A DNA stretch of 64,000 nucleotides from Colwellia sp. M166 (GCF_024585285.1 NZ_CP040755.1:3348001-3412000), one strand, 5' to 3'. Positions 16,939 through 29,055 are shown, counted from the stretch's first letter. Numbers and translations are program-made. Notes: a model not told the origin generated them from the letters alone.

Positions 16939-19900
16939 TCATAATGAAATTTCAATTTCCTTGAGTAACGTGGCGGCATCGTCAAATTCGTATATTTCAA
17001 CCTTTGTCATGATATCTTTTAGTTGTTGATGGTAGTGCTGTTGATGTGTCATCGATAATAATGTCTGAATGGTATCTATGGCCGCTACATCATAATTATC
17101 TACCTCGATAACCAATTGTTCGAATAATGCTTTGCAGTCCTTAACGTTGAAAGCTTGCTCAACAGGGACTTGCGGCTCTAGTTGCGATAATGATAATTGA
17201 ATACGGTTAAGTTCATTTTGACATTGCTCGAGTAGTAGCGGTTTTATATCATGCTGTATGGCATCATTTTCCAACTGCTGACAAAGGGTATAAAGCTGCT
17301 GAGCACCAATATTACCTGCGACACCTTTTAAGGTATGAGCCAGTTGTTCAGCCGTAGCAAAGTCATGGCTATTCATTGCCTGCGCTATCGGGTTAATAGC
17401 TTGGCTATAGTTATGTTTAAACTTAACCAGTAGGCGTTGATACAATTGCTGATTATATTGCGCTACCGCTAAACCTGCGGCGGTGTCGATACCCTCAAGT
17501 TCAGGTAGGGTAAGCAGGTCATTTTTATATGAATTAGCTTTGTGTTTTTTATTATTAGGTTTGCTCGGTATTACCCATTGGGCTAATTTGCTAAAGAGTT
17601 CGCCGGTGTTAATAGGCTTGCCGATATGTTCATTCATGCCTGAGCGTAAAGACTTTTCTCGATCGCCAGCCATGACATTAGCGGTCATGGCAATAATAGG
17701 TAAATCGATAAAACGCGCGTCTTGGCGAATTTCTCGCGTGGCGGTATAACCATCTTTTACGGGCATTTGGCAATCCATCAGCACACCGTCAAAGCTTTCC
17801 TGTTGCAGATAATCTATCGCTTCTTGACCATTATTGGCTACGGTTACTGCAATACCGTGATGGCTTAATAGTTCGGTTGCCAATTCTTGGTTTATTTCAT
17901 TATCTTCAACCAATAATATTTTCGCCCCTTGTAGGGCATTGATTGCTGACTGCTCAACAAGGGGGGCTGAGGTATATTTGATATTACGTAGGTTTTCGTG
18001 CCCCAGGGCAATTAATAAATTGTCGAGTAAATTCGACGAGGTAATTGGCTTACAGGTGACGTAATACTTTTCATCGGTATTAAGAGTTTTGCTGGGTATT
18101 TCTTGTCGGTTCGGCAGAATATGTAATATTGGCAAATCGATGCAGGCATCTCGTATTGATCTTATATCACGACAACTTTGCTGATCATTGCAATTAACCA
18201 GATCAAAAATCAAGGCATCAAAAGTTTGGCTATCTTGTGTTAACTCAGTCAGCGCGCTCGTGACTGAGCTGTAGTGTTCGACAATAAAGCCAAACGATTG
18301 CAACATGCGCAGTAAAATAGGCTTATAGCTCTCATTATCAGCGATTAAGGCAAGTTTTCCGCCTTGAAGTGATGATAAATAAGGTCTTTTTGCTTGGCTT
18401 TGTGCTAACGATTGGCATTGATAATCAACAATAAAATGAAATTGACTGCCTTGTCCCTCTTGGCTTTCTAACCATATTTCGCCACCTAGTAATTCAACCA
18501 AGTGCTTACATATTGCTAGCCCTAAACCTGTGCCACCGTATTTCCTTGTGGTTGAAGCGTCAGCTTGGCTGAATGACTGGAAGAGCTTTTCTTGCTGCTC
18601 GGCGCTCATTCCTATGCCAGTATCACAAATAGAGAACTTTAAAGTGACTTTGTTATTATGCTTTTTAAGACAAGATATGTGAATTTTTATTTCACCGTGT
18701 TCGGTGAATTTAGCCGCATTGCTACCCAGGTTAGTGAGTATTTGACTAAGGCGTAAAGGATCGCCAATTAAGTCAATAGGAACGGTTTTTTCAACGTCAA
18801 AAATAAGCTCAGTTTTTTTCTCGGTCAGCTTATCCATTAGCATATTACCGAGGTTATCGAGAATCTCATCTAGGCAAAATGGAATAACTTCAATATCGAG
18901 TTTATTGGCTTCAATTTTAGAAAAATCCAAAATATCATTTACCAGACCTAATAAGGATTCGGCAGCACGATTAACTTTAAAGATATAGTTTTGTTGCTGA
19001 GGTGATAAGTTGGTTTTCAGCGCTAAAGCCGACATACCTATGATCGCGTTCATCGGGGTGCGAATTTCATGCGACATGTTGGCTAAGAAGTTAGATTTTG
19101 CTTTTACCGCATCTTCAGCTAAAGACTTGGCGTGTGCTAAGGTTTGCTCAGCCATTTTTTGTTCACTGATATCAACAAACGTACCTAATAAGCCGCCAAT
19201 GTTGCCATCGGCTTTAGCAAAGCTCTTCACCCAGTACATGGTTGAGTGCGTTAAGCCATCACCGTAGACTAGCGGGATTTCTTTTCGCACCATGCCCATA
19301 GAGGCAATAAGTGCGGTATCTTCCGCTTGATAAGCTTTTCGATCAGCCAATGGCAAGTAGTCAAGATCGAGTACGGTTTTACCAATAACATCTTCGCGCC
19401 TAACATTGAATGTTTCTTCATATGATTTATTGACGTTAATAAATCGTAAGTCTGTGCCTTTAACAAAAATAGGATAAGGAATAGTATCAGCCAACGCTTG
19501 CTGGAATAAGACTTGTTCTGCCAGAGCTTGATCATTAAGTTTGCGTTCGGTGATATCTCTAACAATAGCGACGATAAAGCGCTCATTGTGAATATCAATT
19601 GAATTTACCGTCACTTCTGCGGAAAACTCATCGCCATCTTTGCGTTTACCGAGCAACTCTAAGCGTTGCTTTTCAGTGCTAGGCGCACTGAGTAAGCGTT
19701 CAAAAACCTGTAAACATTTTTCTTCAGGTAGTAATCGTTCAATTTTTTCACCAATCAGCTCTGATTTATCATAGCCAAACATAGTGAGCACTTGCGAGTT
19801 TACAATACGGTGTTCACTGTTTTTATCTAACATTAATATGGCGTCAGGTGCGGATTCCATTAATGCTGCAAATTGTGCTTTGGCTGCGTTTCTTTGTGTC

Positions 19901-22548
19901 ACATCAATAAGGGTCAGTCGCACTTCAATTAATTCGTCATTATCATAAACAGGTAGAGCCGATAGCATGGTATCTATGGTTTGGTTGCCACTAATTCTTA
20001 CTGGAATTTCGCACTCTAAAAGATGAGACTTACTCTGGAATATACGATGAACATAGTGTTTTGGTTCGACAAATTCTTGCCAGTTTAAGGACACAAAAAG
20101 CTCTCTAGGGCGCTTAAACATTTTGGCAAATACACAATTGTGTTTTATAAACTGGCCTTGGCTATTTAATGTAGCGTAGGCAACAGGGGCATATTCGTAT
20201 AACTCCCACATTGCCCGTTCACGTTGATGTAATTCGGTGGTACGTTGTTTAACTATCTTTTCTAATTCAGCTTTTGAACGTCGCATATATTTTGTTGAAC
20301 GTTGGCCAACAGTGACGGTAAATATATTAGCGGTTAAGGTCAGCAATAAGGTAAAAAATGAAATCAACATTAACTTATTACGTAGTGAATTTAACCCTAA
20401 CATCGCTTCATTAACGTCTATTTCAGTTGCTATGCCAAAGCCGTACTCTGAATCCCATAACCAAGCGCCGTAAACGCTAACGCCACGGTAGTCGTTGTAA
20501 CCTAAAACGTTTGTCGCTATTTTATTTTTTACTATTAAGTTACTGTTATTTTTATACATTGTATTTATAAGATGATTAGCCATATAGGTAAATGGCAAAG
20601 CTTGATTATTTATGACGGCATTTGGCGCTTCAGTAATGTTAATTTGTGGGTCTTTAAGGGTGATCAGCTGATTATTTTTACTATGATCTTGAAAGTACTT
20701 TAATATCGATAATCTGGCTTCAAAGCGACTTTTGGAGAGCATTTGACCTTGCTCGTTAACTAAGTAACTGTCGCCTGATGCACCAATACGGCCTTGTTGC
20801 ATAATATCGGAAATTTGACCACTGGTTTGAATTTTTAATGCTAATGCCGCAATAACTTGATGATTATCATCAAATATCGGGCTAACAATAAACATGCTGT
20901 ATTGATCTATCGGATTACTATTATTACCAAACAATACGTTCTGATCGTTTTTGATCGGCGAGACAAAGCGTGTTTCACCGGTAAATACGCTGCTCAGTAG
21001 CTCTGGCTTTTGTTGTGCGATAACATTAATTTTGCCTAAATTTTCATTGTGATTTGAAGCAATGTTAATCTTGTCTTTATTGATGATAGAAAAACCTTGG
21101 CCTTGTAGGTTACTTTGTCGAAAATATTGCCGTATATCTTGCAATGCTAATGAAGTTATTAGTTTTTCTGTTTGAGGCGCTTGTTGGTTTAGTTGTTTGG
21201 TTAAATTAATTATTTTTGTGTCAGTTCGCATTTGTTGTAATAAGTATTCTTGTTCACTTATCCAGTCATTAAGTCTTGTTTTTGTCGCACTGACAACAGA
21301 CTCAAGATTTTTTTCTATGCTACTTTGTGTACTTTTTTCATTATCTTGCAAGGTGAGATAAATTACGCTGAAAATAATGGTGATATTCAATACTGAAATT
21401 GAGTGCACGATAAGCGGAAATTTCCGTGACGCCATAAAGGCAACTAAACGCTGTTGAGTAATAAGCTTAGGTAACACTAAGGTGATAGATATTAATAATA
21501 AAGAGATCAATATCATCGATATTATTAATAACGTGCTGCTGTCGTGGCTAATATGCTTATCTGAAAAATTTTCTAAGGCATCGTCTAGTAAAATATTTTC
21601 AGGTAGAAAAGGTGAATTTGTCATACCAAGTTGATGATAAATTTCATTTGTTTTTTCCATTCTGGTGCGAGCAATTGAACCTATAGCAATAAATTTAGCT
21701 AAAATTACTTTACTAATTTCTTCGGCTTCAAAACGTAAATGGGCATGAGATTTATCTTGGCTATTGTATTTTTTTTCAATCAACTCAATGATTTCTGTTT
21801 TATGATTTAGGGCGTATTTCCAACCTTTAATCGTTGCCTGGCGTATAGCCTGTACACGCTGAGGATTATTTTTTACTTCGGACTCGCTAGTGAAAAGATT
21901 ATCACCATAAAAATCAATACCATAATCTCTCGGGTCGATAGTAAATATATCTATGTTAGCTTGGGCAAATTCGAATGGCTCATTGGTGTTATAAATTAAA
22001 ATCGCGTCAGTTTCACCGTTCACCAATGCGGAGAAGGGTTGGTTATTGTCTTGCCAAGTAAAAGCATTTTTTTTTGTTTGCGCTTGCAATAGCATCGCGG
22101 TAACAGGGTCGAAATTTTTTGATGCTGAACTCATCATGATACGTTTACCGATGAGGTCAAATGGGCTAGCAATATTAGAAGAGCGCAGCGTGGCAAGGTT
22201 TGCCGGTGAATGTTGAAATATTTGTGCAACAATAACAACCGGTTTACCTTTGCTTTTAGCTACCAGTAGACTTGAATTACTGATGCCGTAATCGGCTTTA
22301 CCTGCAATGACATTATCGTCAACGGCTCCTTGACCATCGAACTCTCGTAACTCAACATCTAAGCCTAATTCTCGATAATAGCCTTGTTCTTTTGCGGCAT
22401 AGTAGCCAGCAAACTGAAATTGATGTAACCAATTTAGTTGAATAGACACTTTATCGAGCGCTTGCGCAGAGCCTTGGCTACTATAGACAAAAGCAAATGT
22501 ACATAATATGGCGATTAAGCGACTTCTCAGCCAGCAAATATTTAACAT
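16939..22548 (-). CDS. giant hybrid sensor kinase: SsuA/THI5-like sensor, Cache-like domain, 3 PAS, HisKA, HATPase, 2 REC, Hpt
   Basis: This 1869-residue protein begins with a signal peptide and a periplasmic substrate-binding domain of the NMT1/THI5/SsuA type ([20 protein letters not shown], about residues 34-300). Then come membrane helices near 345 and 385, a Cache-like periplasmic region to about 735, another helix, and PAS domains near 780, 895 and 1020. The kinase core has MSHEIRTPM (His about 1155), an N box and GGTGLGLA. The first receiver domain (about 1400) lacks the usual acidic pair; the second (about 1545-1660) keeps LLVEDN and [10 protein letters not shown]. It ends with an Hpt domain ([10 protein letters not shown], about 1740). 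It is the second gene after the BtuF-like gene, one base apart. The ligand is unknown: a thiamine pyrimidine, a corrinoid fragment or a sulfonate are all possible. Confidence 0.88.
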   Translation of the reverse strand: MLNICWLRSRLIAILCTFAFVYSSQGSAQALDKVSIQLNWLHQFQFAGYYAAKEQGYYRELGLDVELREFDGQGAVDDNVIAGKADYGISNSSLLVAKSKGKPVVIVAQIFQHSPANLATLRSSNIASPFDLIGKRIMMSSASKNFDPVTAMLLQAQTKKNAFTWQDNNQPFSALVNGETDAILIYNTNEPFEFAQANIDIFTIDPRDYGIDFYGDNLFTSESEVKNNPQRVQAIRQATIKGWKYALNHKTEIIELIEKKYNSQDKSHAHLRFEAEEISKVILAKFIAIGSIARTRMEKTNEIYHQLGMTNSPFLPENILLDDALENFSDKHISHDSSTLLIISMILISLLLISITLVLPKLITQQRLVAFMASRKFPLIVHSISVLNITIIFSVIYLTLQDNEKSTQSSIEKNLESVVSATKTRLNDWISEQEYLLQQMRTDTKIINLTKQLNQQAPQTEKLITSLALQDIRQYFRQSNLQGQGFSIINKDKINIASNHNENLGKINVIAQQKPELLSSVFTGETRFVSPIKNDQNVLFGNNSNPIDQYSMFIVSPIFDDNHQVIAALALKIQTSGQISDIMQQGRIGASGDSYLVNEQGQMLSKSRFEARLSILKYFQDHSKNNQLITLKDPQINITEAPNAVINNQALPFTYMANHLINTMYKNNSNLIVKNKIATNVLGYNDYRGVSVYGAWLWDSEYGFGIATEIDVNEAMLGLNSLRNKLMLISFFTLLLTLTANIFTVTVGQRSTKYMRRSKAELEKIVKQRTTELHQRERAMWELYEYAPVAYATLNSQGQFIKHNCVFAKMFKRPRELFVSLNWQEFVEPKHYVHRIFQSKSHLLECEIPVRISGNQTIDTMLSALPVYDNDELIEVRLTLIDVTQRNAAKAQFAALMESAPDAILMLDKNSEHRIVNSQVLTMFGYDKSELIGEKIERLLPEEKCLQVFERLLSAPSTEKQRLELLGKRKDGDEFSAEVTVNSIDIHNERFIVAIVRDITERKLNDQALAEQVLFQQALADTIPYPIFVKGTDLRFINVNKSYEETFNVRREDVIGKTVLDLDYLPLADRKAYQAEDTALIASMGMVRKEIPLVYGDGLTHSTMYWVKSFAKADGNIGGLLGTFVDISEQKMAEQTLAHAKSLAEDAVKAKSNFLANMSHEIRTPMNAIIGMSALALKTNLSPQQQNYIFKVNRAAESLLGLVNDILDFSKIEANKLDIEVIPFCLDEILDNLGNMLMDKLTEKKTELIFDVEKTVPIDLIGDPLRLSQILTNLGSNAAKFTEHGEIKIHISCLKKHNNKVTLKFSICDTGIGMSAEQQEKLFQSFSQADASTTRKYGGTGLGLAICKHLVELLGGEIWLESQEGQGSQFHFIVDYQCQSLAQSQAKRPYLSSLQGGKLALIADNESYKPILLRMLQSFGFIVEHYSSVTSALTELTQDSQTFDALIFDLVNCNDQQSCRDIRSIRDACIDLPILHILPNRQEIPSKTLNTDEKYYVTCKPITSSNLLDNLLIALGHENLRNIKYTSAPLVEQSAINALQGAKILLVEDNEINQELATELLSHHGIAVTVANNGQEAIDYLQQESFDGVLMDCQMPVKDGYTATREIRQDARFIDLPIIAMTANVMAGDREKSLRSGMNEHIGKPINTGELFSKLAQWVIPSKPNNKKHKANSYKNDLLTLPELEGIDTAAGLAVAQYNQQLYQRLLVKFKHNYSQAINPIAQAMNSHDFATAEQLAHTLKGVAGNIGAQQLYTLCQQLENDAIQHDIKPLLLEQCQNELNRIQLSLSQLEPQVPVEQAFNVKDCKALFEQLVIEVDNYDVAAIDTIQTLLSMTHQQHYHQQLKDIMTKVEIYEFDDAATLLKEIEISL

Positions 22549-22549
22549 T

Positions 22550-23362
22550 TTATTTATGCTCAGCCCATTGCTTAATAATATCGGCGAGTTGTTTTACACC
22601 ATCAGTTAATGCTGCCGGACCCGGTTGTAAAATATCGGTTGAATTGACTTCGTAAATGTCACCATTTTTTATTGCGGGTATTTCCTGCCAACCTGCTCTA
22701 GTGGTAACTTTATCTTGATCAAACTTACGACCACACCAAGAGGCAATGTAAATATCAGGTTGTTTGGCAATAACATCACTAGCATCGGCAACAATACGGT
22801 TTTTAGCTAAAGATTGTGTTGAAAATTCGCGATAGCAGTCGATACCACCGGCAATTTCGATCAGTTCGCTGACCCAACCAATGCCGGTAATAATAGGGTC
22901 AAACCATTCTTCAAAATAAACTTTCGGTCGTACCGGTAACTTATCAGCTTGTTGTTTGATGGTGTTTAAGTTGTTTTGTAAATCTGCTACTAATTTTGCG
23001 CCTTTTTCTGGCTGGCCAATTAAGCCTGCAAGTGTGCGGATCATTTGCAAGGTTTCGCTAATGCTTCGATGATTAAAGCAATGTACTTGTATGCCTTCTT
23101 TAATTAAATCAGCGACAATATCGGCCTGCATATCAGAAAAGGCTAAAACTAAGTCAGGTTTTAATGCTAAAATTTTCTCGGTTCTGGCGGTGATATAAGC
23201 ACTGACTTTGGTTTTTTCTTTACGTGCTCGCGCTGGGCGCATGGTGTAAGCTGAAATACCAATAATGCGATGATCTTCCTCCATTAAGTAAAGTGCTTCA
23301 GTGGTTTCTTCTGTTAAACAGATAATGCGTTCTGGCCATTTAGGTTCAGGAACAGGGGACAT
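22550..23362 (-). CDS. BtuF-like cobalamin-binding protein without signal peptide
   Basis: The 270-residue product is a helical-backbone substrate-binding protein of the BtuF/FhuD class: PERIICLTEETTEALYLM at the start, LKPDLVLAFSDMQADIV, then DGVKQLADIIKQW at the end. BtuF captures B12 for the BtuCD importer, but this one has no signal peptide from either ATG. ATG 23362 follows AAGGA and is preferred to ATG 23392. No btuC or btuD gene is in the window. It sits one base upstream of the hybrid kinase gene, so it may work in sensing or in cytoplasmic corrinoid handling. A missed upstream signal-encoding start was looked for and not seen. Confidence 0.75.
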   Translation of the reverse strand: MSPVPEPKWPERIICLTEETTEALYLMEEDHRIIGISAYTMRPARARKEKTKVSAYITARTEKILALKPDLVLAFSDMQADIVADLIKEGIQVHCFNHRSISETLQMIRTLAGLIGQPEKGAKLVADLQNNLNTIKQQADKLPVRPKVYFEEWFDPIITGIGWVSELIEIAGGIDCYREFSTQSLAKNRIVADASDVIAKQPDIYIASWCGRKFDQDKVTTRAGWQEIPAIKNGDIYEVNSTDILQPGPAALTDGVKQLADIIKQWAEHK

Positions 23363-23605
23363 ATATTTTCCTTGTGACTTATGATTTGGCATAGTTATGG
23401 GGCAGATATTAACTGAGATATTTTTAGCTTACCAAAAGGTGGGCGATAAAGATCAATTTTTTGTTGTTTATACCGATGATAATTCAAACTTAAATTATGT
23501 ATCTTGAAGCGTCATGGGTATACATAAAAATATTTATCATATTAATAGCACAAGCTTTTTTGCTAAACTGTCGGCAATAGCGAGGCTAAAAATAGGAAGA
23601 GTAGC

Positions 23606-24259
23606 TTGTCAGTATTTAATGTTTATTTGTTACGCCATGGCGAGCTTGTACAAAGCGGCATCCTTTGCGGTCGTACTGATATTGCGCTATCCGATATTGG
23701 CAAGCAACAACTTATTAATGCCACAAAAAATTTACCTAAAATTTCAAATTGTTATAGCTCGCCGTTGGTTCGGTGTCGAGAATTTGCCACACAATATTGC
23801 CAACAACATGAGCTTTCATTGCAGGTGTTGACCGAATTACAAGAAATGAACTTTGGTGATTGGGACGGTAAACCTTATCAAGCGTTGTGGCAATTAACAC
23901 AGGAAGCTGAAACAACCGCAGCAGAAACAACGTTAACCTTAGGCGATTTTTGGCAAGATCCCTGGCAATGCCAACCGCCCAACGGTGAGTCTATGGAAAG
24001 TTTTATGGAGCGCGTTGATAACTTCTGGCAAAATTTACTCTCGCAATTGTGCCAAAGCGAACTCGAAAAAGCGGACTCATTAAATACTTTAGTGTTGAGT
24101 CATGGTGGTGTTATTCGATATCTACTGGCTAAAGTATTAGGGCTGCCTATTCCAGGTACTTATCATATGACCAACTTGGATGTGCCTTATGGCAGCTTAA
24201 TTCATCTGCAAGTTTTCATTGATAACGAAGGTAAAGCTTGGTCTAAATTAATGCTTTAA
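23606..24259 (+). CDS. cobC: histidine phosphatase, probable alpha-ribazole phosphatase
   Basis: The 217-residue protein has the phosphoglycerate-mutase-like motif LLRHGE (residues 8-13) and the second catalytic His in LSHGGVIRYLLAK, with an LQEMNFGDWDGK segment typical of CobC. CobC removes the 5'-phosphate from alpha-ribazole phosphate or cobalamin phosphate in nucleotide-loop assembly. The start is TTG 23606, after AGGAAG; no in-frame ATG occurs before the RHG motif. It is divergent from the BtuF-like gene and upstream of riboswitch 1. A second phosphatase of this kind is at 34862; which one is the true CobC is not certain. Confidence 0.75.
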   Translation: MSVFNVYLLRHGELVQSGILCGRTDIALSDIGKQQLINATKNLPKISNCYSSPLVRCREFATQYCQQHELSLQVLTELQEMNFGDWDGKPYQALWQLTQEAETTAAETTLTLGDFWQDPWQCQPPNGESMESFMERVDNFWQNLLSQLCQSELEKADSLNTLVLSHGGVIRYLLAKVLGLPIPGTYHMTNLDVPYGSLIHLQVFIDNEGKAWSKLML

Positions 24260-24469
24260 TTGCGCGATTATATGCCCCTAATATTTTAGTCCTTTAGTAT
24301 GAAAGTTAATTGGCACTCTATAGCAATAGATTGATTTTTATCGTTTTTATTACTTTATGAACTATCTGATATAAAAATAAACCTTGCTATTTTCCCCTAG
24401 CTGTCGATAATCGCGGCAATAATTAAATAATGTCATATTCAAATACACTTTTTTAAGCTGCTTAAAAGC

Positions 24470-24618
24470 ATTTAAATTCGTGAGGCTGGGAATGTGGTGA
24501 AAGTCCACAACTGTACCCGCAACTGTAAACAGAGCGATATATTAACCACTAAACATTTTCGAAAGAAAATCATTGGGAAGGGATATATCTAGATGCTGTA
24601 AGTCAGGATACCAGATGA
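24470..24618 (+). promoter_or_regulatory. cobalamin riboswitch 1, upstream of cobT
   Basis: The conserved AdoCbl aptamer elements are present in order: GTGGTGAAAGTCCAC, CTGTACCCGCAACTGTAA, an AT-rich variable arm, GGGAAGGG, and the B12 box AGTCAGGATACC at 24601-24612. It is 180 bases upstream of cobT, leaving room for an expression platform. It should lower cobTSUQ expression when adenosylcobalamin is plentiful. Confidence 0.88.
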
Positions 24619-24800
24619 ATATGAACATTAATTGCTACGTCGAGCGGGTTACTCGAGACACTATCAATTTTTTATTGGTGACGATATCACTGATGAAAAT
24701 AGATTTGCTCCCAAAAACCCCCTAATACTATCGACGTTAATCATCATATACCGATCCACTAACAATTTTTTATTTAGTACGGTCTGATTTAGGTAATGTC

Positions 24801-25892
24801 ATGTTTGAGATCCAAGCGGTTAGTTGTGAACATTCAGAAAAAATTCAAGCAAAAATCGATGGTAAAACCAAGCCATTAGGTGCATTAGGCGATCTTGAAT
24901 TACTTGCTAAACAAATTGCACAAATACAGCTAATAAGCACGATAGCTGACACCAAAAATAATATTCTCAACGATGACCCAACTGACACCCAGCACAAGTT
25001 ACAACTTGTCTCTCCCCATTTAACGGTATTTGCCGGCGATCATGGTATTGCTAGCGAAGGTGTTTCTATTGCGCCAAGTGACGTTACTAGCCAAATGGTG
25101 GCTAACTTTGCCAATGGTGGAGCGGCTATCAATGTACTTTGCCGACAATTCGGTTGGCAACTGAGTGTTGTTGATGCGGGTATTCTACATCCCCCTGCAG
25201 CATCTTTACCGGTTATTAATCAGCGTTTAGGTTATATAACACAGGCAATCAACCAGCAAGCTGCAATGACTGAGGCTCAAGTCGAACAGGGCTTTTCGTT
25301 TGCACTGCAACACATCAACAAAATTAAAGCGAGTGGTTGTAATATTGTGGCCTTTGGTGAAATGGGCATTGGCAATACCACTATTGCATCAGCCATTATG
25401 GCGGCAATAATGAAAGTGCCTGTCAGCGATGTGGTTGGTCGTGGTACCGGTGTTTCTGATGATGTGGTTAAGAAGAAGCAACAAGTTATTGAACAAGCTT
25501 TGGCATTGCATGCTGAAAACTTAGTTGATGCAAAGGCAATTTTACGCTGTATCGGTGGCTTTGAACTAGTACAAATAACTGCAGCGATGCTGGCGGCCGC
25601 AGAGAATAATATGCTGATTATTGTTGATGGTTTTATTTGTACCGCTGCGGCTATGTTAGCGATTGAACTGAATGCTAATGTCAAAGGCTATATGGTATTT
25701 GCTCATTGCTCAGGTGAACAAGGTCATCAGAAAATGTTGCAGTGGTTGAACGTTAAGCCTTTATTAAACTTAGGTTTACGTTTGGGTGAAGGTACAGGCG
25801 CCGCATTAGCGTTGCCCATTCTTCAAGCTGCGGTGGCATTTTATAATGATATGGCAAGTTTTGTTGATGCCGAGGTTACTGATGTTACTTAA
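24801..25892 (+). CDS. cobT: nicotinate-nucleotide--dimethylbenzimidazole phosphoribosyltransferase
   Basis: CobT makes alpha-ribazole 5'-phosphate from dimethylbenzimidazole and nicotinate mononucleotide for the lower ligand of B12. The 363-residue length and motifs fit: KPLGALGDLE near the start, VFAGDHGIASEGVS, FANGGAAINVL, GEMGIGNTT, GRGTGVSD and RLGEGTGAALA with the catalytic Glu close to the end. It is the first gene behind riboswitch 1 and overlaps cobS by 11 bases. Confidence 0.95.
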   Translation: MFEIQAVSCEHSEKIQAKIDGKTKPLGALGDLELLAKQIAQIQLISTIADTKNNILNDDPTDTQHKLQLVSPHLTVFAGDHGIASEGVSIAPSDVTSQMVANFANGGAAINVLCRQFGWQLSVVDAGILHPPAASLPVINQRLGYITQAINQQAAMTEAQVEQGFSFALQHINKIKASGCNIVAFGEMGIGNTTIASAIMAAIMKVPVSDVVGRGTGVSDDVVKKKQQVIEQALALHAENLVDAKAILRCIGGFELVQITAAMLAAAENNMLIIVDGFICTAAAMLAIELNANVKGYMVFAHCSGEQGHQKMLQWLNVKPLLNLGLRLGEGTGAALALPILQAAVAFYNDMASFVDAEVTDVT

Positions 25893-26721
25893 GCAAGGCA
25901 TATTGCGTGAGCAATGGCATTTATTGCTTTTAGCGGTCAGTTTTTTTACCCGTATCCCGGTAAAACTTAAGGTTGATGTTACGGCAAATATGCTTAATCA
26001 AGCCAGTCGATATTTCGCCTTAGTGGGGGTATTTATTGGTGTTGGCTCAGCGTTAGTTTTTTATCTTGCCGCCAGTGTTATGCCTGTCGAACTTGCTTTG
26101 TTGATTGCCATGGCGACGAGTGTCTTCTTAACCGGGGCTTTTCATGAAGATGGCTGGGCTGATGTTTGGGACGGTTTCGGCGGCGGCTGGACTGTAGAGA
26201 ATAAGCTTAATATTATGAAAGATAGTCGTTTAGGGACTTATGGCGCCGCGGCCCTATTTTTTATTCTGATGATTAAGTATCAAACATTGTTAGCATTATT
26301 AAATACTTCAATGGTGGGAGATAACGTAATAAGTGCAGTCTTGCCGTCTGAAGTGATGTCTATGTTGTCGATTTTTTTATTAGGCCATTGTTTAAGCCGA
26401 GTGTTAGCAACAAGCCTCATTGCTGACATGCCTTATGTGAGTGAAGACGCAACATCGAAAGTTAAACCGCTGGCACAAGATTTATCCAATAGCAGCTACT
26501 TAACCTTACTGGTGACAGGGGCTGTGATTATTGTATTTACTTTATCGTTTAGCATTGCTTGGAAACTGATTGCTATTTTGTTCATTACTCGTTGGTGTTT
26601 AAAACGTTGGTTTACTCAACAATTAGGCGGTTATACTGGCGATTGTTTGGGCGCTGCACAGCAGCTTTCTGAAGTGGTTATTTACCTTTCGTTATTGTCA
26701 CTTTCTGTGGTGGCTTCATGA
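25882..26721 (+). CDS. cobS: adenosylcobinamide-GDP ribazoletransferase (cobalamin synthase)
   Basis: CobS joins adenosylcobinamide-GDP and alpha-ribazole (phosphate) in the membrane to make the cobalamin product. From ATG 25882, preceded by GAGG inside cobT, the protein has 279 residues, several membrane helices, and the family motifs FFTRIPV, FHEDGWADVWDGFGGG and KDSRLGTYG. An upstream in-frame start at 25846 would overlap cobT more and is not supported. The stop overlaps the cobU start (ATGA). Confidence 0.93.
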   Translation: MLLKQGILREQWHLLLLAVSFFTRIPVKLKVDVTANMLNQASRYFALVGVFIGVGSALVFYLAASVMPVELALLIAMATSVFLTGAFHEDGWADVWDGFGGGWTVENKLNIMKDSRLGTYGAAALFFILMIKYQTLLALLNTSMVGDNVISAVLPSEVMSMLSIFLLGHCLSRVLATSLIADMPYVSEDATSKVKPLAQDLSNSSYLTLLVTGAVIIVFTLSFSIAWKLIAILFITRWCLKRWFTQQLGGYTGDCLGAAQQLSEVVIYLSLLSLSVVAS

Positions 26722-27350
26722 GTAAAGTTCACCTCATTATTGGCGGTGCTCGCTCCGGTAAAAGTTCGTTGGCTGAACGCTATGCTAAGTCTTCAAATTT
26801 ACCCGTGACTTATATCGCGACGGCACAAGCATTTGATGATGAAATGCAGCAACGCATTGCTCAACACCAAGCTGATCGTCCTGCGCATTGGCAGTTAATA
26901 GAATCACCACTGTTATTAGCAAGGACCATAGCATTAGCGCTTGAAGATAACAGGCAAGATATTTGTATATTGGTGGATTGTTTAACGTTGTGGCTAAGTA
27001 ATAGTTTATGCAAGCCAAGTATAGAAGCTGACCAAACGTCGGAGTGTAACCTTGCTTATTGGCAAGAAGAAAAACAGCAACTGCTGAGCTTGTTAGAGCA
27101 TCTTCAGCGACAAGACAGTCCTGAGCATAAAGTGAATGGTCAGCTACGAAAGATTGAAATAATTCTAGTCAGTAATGAAGTAGGTCATGGCATTGTTCCT
27201 ATGGGCGAACTTTCACGTCAATTCGTTGATCAAGCGGGCTGGCTGCATCAAGCCATTGCTAGCATTGCTGATAATGTTGAATTTGTGATGGCAGGCTTAT
27301 CGTTAACATTAAAATCAGCTGAAAAAACTAACAACAAGGTGCAATTGTGA
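26718..27350 (+). CDS. cobU: bifunctional adenosylcobinamide kinase/guanylyltransferase
   Basis: The 210-residue enzyme phosphorylates adenosylcobinamide and then transfers GMP to it. The P-loop GGARSGKSS is at residues 9-17, followed by [21 protein letters not shown] and [11 protein letters not shown], all characteristic of CobU/CobP. It overlaps both neighbours by 4 bases, giving translational coupling with cobS and cobQ. Confidence 0.94.
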   Translation: MSKVHLIIGGARSGKSSLAERYAKSSNLPVTYIATAQAFDDEMQQRIAQHQADRPAHWQLIESPLLLARTIALALEDNRQDICILVDCLTLWLSNSLCKPSIEADQTSECNLAYWQEEKQQLLSLLEHLQRQDSPEHKVNGQLRKIEIILVSNEVGHGIVPMGELSRQFVDQAGWLHQAIASIADNVEFVMAGLSLTLKSAEKTNNKVQL

Positions 27351-28855
27351 AAACATTAATGGTGCAAGGCACGACCTCTGATGCAGGAAAAAGCACCTTA
27401 GTTGCGGGCTTATGCCGCGTATTAGTGAATGCCGGTATTAACGTAGCGCCATTCAAACCGCAAAATATGGCGCTAAATAGCGCGGTAACTAAAGATGGTG
27501 GCGAAATTGGTCGCGCTCAAGCTTTGCAAGCGATTGCGGCAAAGGTTGAAGCACGAGTTGATTTTAATCCTATTTTGTTAAAACCTAATAGTGACACTGG
27601 CGCGCAAGTTATTGTCCATGGTAAAGCAATATCCAACATGGAAGCCGGCAAGTATCACGACTACAAAAAAGTGGCGATGCAAGCGGTGTTGGAATCGCAT
27701 CACCGTTTAGCCAATGATCATGAGGTATTGCTGGTTGAAGGGGCAGGTAGCCCAGCTGAAATTAACCTTCGTGCTCATGATCTTGCCAATATGGGTTATG
27801 CCGAAGCCGTCGATTGCCCGGTGATTTTAGTGGCAGACATCGACCGTGGTGGTGTATTTGCTCACTTAGTTGGTACGCTGGCGTTACTTTCTGAGTCAGA
27901 GCAAGCAAGAGTGAAAGGTTTTATTATCAATCGTTTTCGCGGTGATATTAAATTACTTGAGTCGGGTTTAGATTGGCTTGAAGAGCGCACAGGCAAGCCC
28001 GTATTAGGTGTGTTGCCTTATTTACATGACTTAGCATTAGACGCAGAAGATGCGGTCGCGCTTGATAACAAAGTCATGCAAGCGAAGGTGAAAATTTTTG
28101 TGCCGCTGCTACCACATATGAGCAACCACACTGATTTTGACCCATTGCGCTTACAGCCCAATATTGATTTGCAATACATCCGAATAGGTCAGTCGTTACA
28201 AGGGGCTGATCTAATTATTATTCCAGGCAGTAAAAATGTCACTTCTGATTTAAGCTTTTTAAAGCAACAAGGTTGGCAGCAAGAAATAGAGCAACACCTA
28301 CGCTATGGCGGTAAAGTTATGGGCATTTGTGGCGGTTATCAAATGTTGGGTAAGCAGATATTCGATCCTGAACATATTGAATCACATGTTGAGCAAATAT
28401 CAGGCCTAGGCTTGTTAGATTTCACCACCACGCTAACGCAAAATAAAACACTAAGCCAAGTAACGGCGAGCATGACGTTAAAAGGTGAAACTTGTCAGTT
28501 AAAAGGCTATGAAATTCACTGTGGCGTCTCTACGGGCCCAGCGTTAAACCAGCCATTACTGCATATTGAAAGTGATGGTACCGGTAAAAAACAACAAACA
28601 CCGGATGGTTGTATCTCTGATGACGGACAAATTATCGCTAGCTACTTACATGGCTTTTTTGATTGCCCTGAGCCGACACAAGCGGTACTCAATTGGTTAG
28701 GTATAAAAGACATGGCACAGCCGGTTGTTGATATTAATCAGCACAGAGAAATACAACTAGAGCGATTAGCTGATGTTTGTAATGAGCATTTAGCTATGGA
28801 AAAAATTCAGCAGATTATTGCTCAGGGTGTGAATACACCGAGTAGTCGCACTTAA
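27347..28855 (+). CDS. cobQ: cobyric acid synthase
   Basis: CobQ/CbiP amidates four side chains of the corrin ring using glutamine and ATP. The 502-residue protein has the dethiobiotin-synthetase-like N-terminal ATPase ([16 protein letters not shown], then NMALNSAVT) and a type 1 glutamine amidotransferase C-terminal domain with the nucleophile Cys in [11 protein letters not shown] and the His in YLHGFFDCP. It is the last gene of the riboswitch 1 operon. Its presence without ring-building genes nearby suggests that precursors come from elsewhere in the genome or from outside. Confidence 0.94.
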   Translation: MKTLMVQGTTSDAGKSTLVAGLCRVLVNAGINVAPFKPQNMALNSAVTKDGGEIGRAQALQAIAAKVEARVDFNPILLKPNSDTGAQVIVHGKAISNMEAGKYHDYKKVAMQAVLESHHRLANDHEVLLVEGAGSPAEINLRAHDLANMGYAEAVDCPVILVADIDRGGVFAHLVGTLALLSESEQARVKGFIINRFRGDIKLLESGLDWLEERTGKPVLGVLPYLHDLALDAEDAVALDNKVMQAKVKIFVPLLPHMSNHTDFDPLRLQPNIDLQYIRIGQSLQGADLIIIPGSKNVTSDLSFLKQQGWQQEIEQHLRYGGKVMGICGGYQMLGKQIFDPEHIESHVEQISGLGLLDFTTTLTQNKTLSQVTASMTLKGETCQLKGYEIHCGVSTGPALNQPLLHIESDGTGKKQQTPDGCISDDGQIIASYLHGFFDCPEPTQAVLNWLGIKDMAQPVVDINQHREIQLERLADVCNEHLAMEKIQQIIAQGVNTPSSRT

Positions 28856-28954
28856 GGGCTATTGAAACTGTTGGTCGAATACCTAGCTAACAAATATCAA
28901 CATGCAAAGAATCTAAACTAGCGACAGTAATTAACCATGTTAGTTACTGTTTAA

Positions 28955-29055
28955 TACAGTAAGTTTGAGGGAAGTAGATGAAATTTCTACACTGCCCCCG
29001 CAACGGTGAATCACGTTATTTTTGTATAGCGTAATCAGTCCGAGCACTTGAATTT
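28955..29055 (+). promoter_or_regulatory. cobalamin riboswitch 2, upstream of btuB
   Basis: The sequence contains GATGAAATTTCTACACTGCCCCCGCAACGGTGA (quoted in part: CTGCCCCCGCAACGG), a short variable arm and AATCAGTCCGAGCAC as the B12 box. Between it and btuB, TGATGCGGTGGGCATCA can form a hairpin just before the GAGG ribosome site, a possible expression platform acting on translation. Confidence 0.85.

Noticed and set aside
23393..23605. A fourth cobalamin riboswitch before the BtuF-like gene
   Set aside because: None of the conserved aptamer segments (GCCACTG, CCCGCAACGG) occurs on either strand here.
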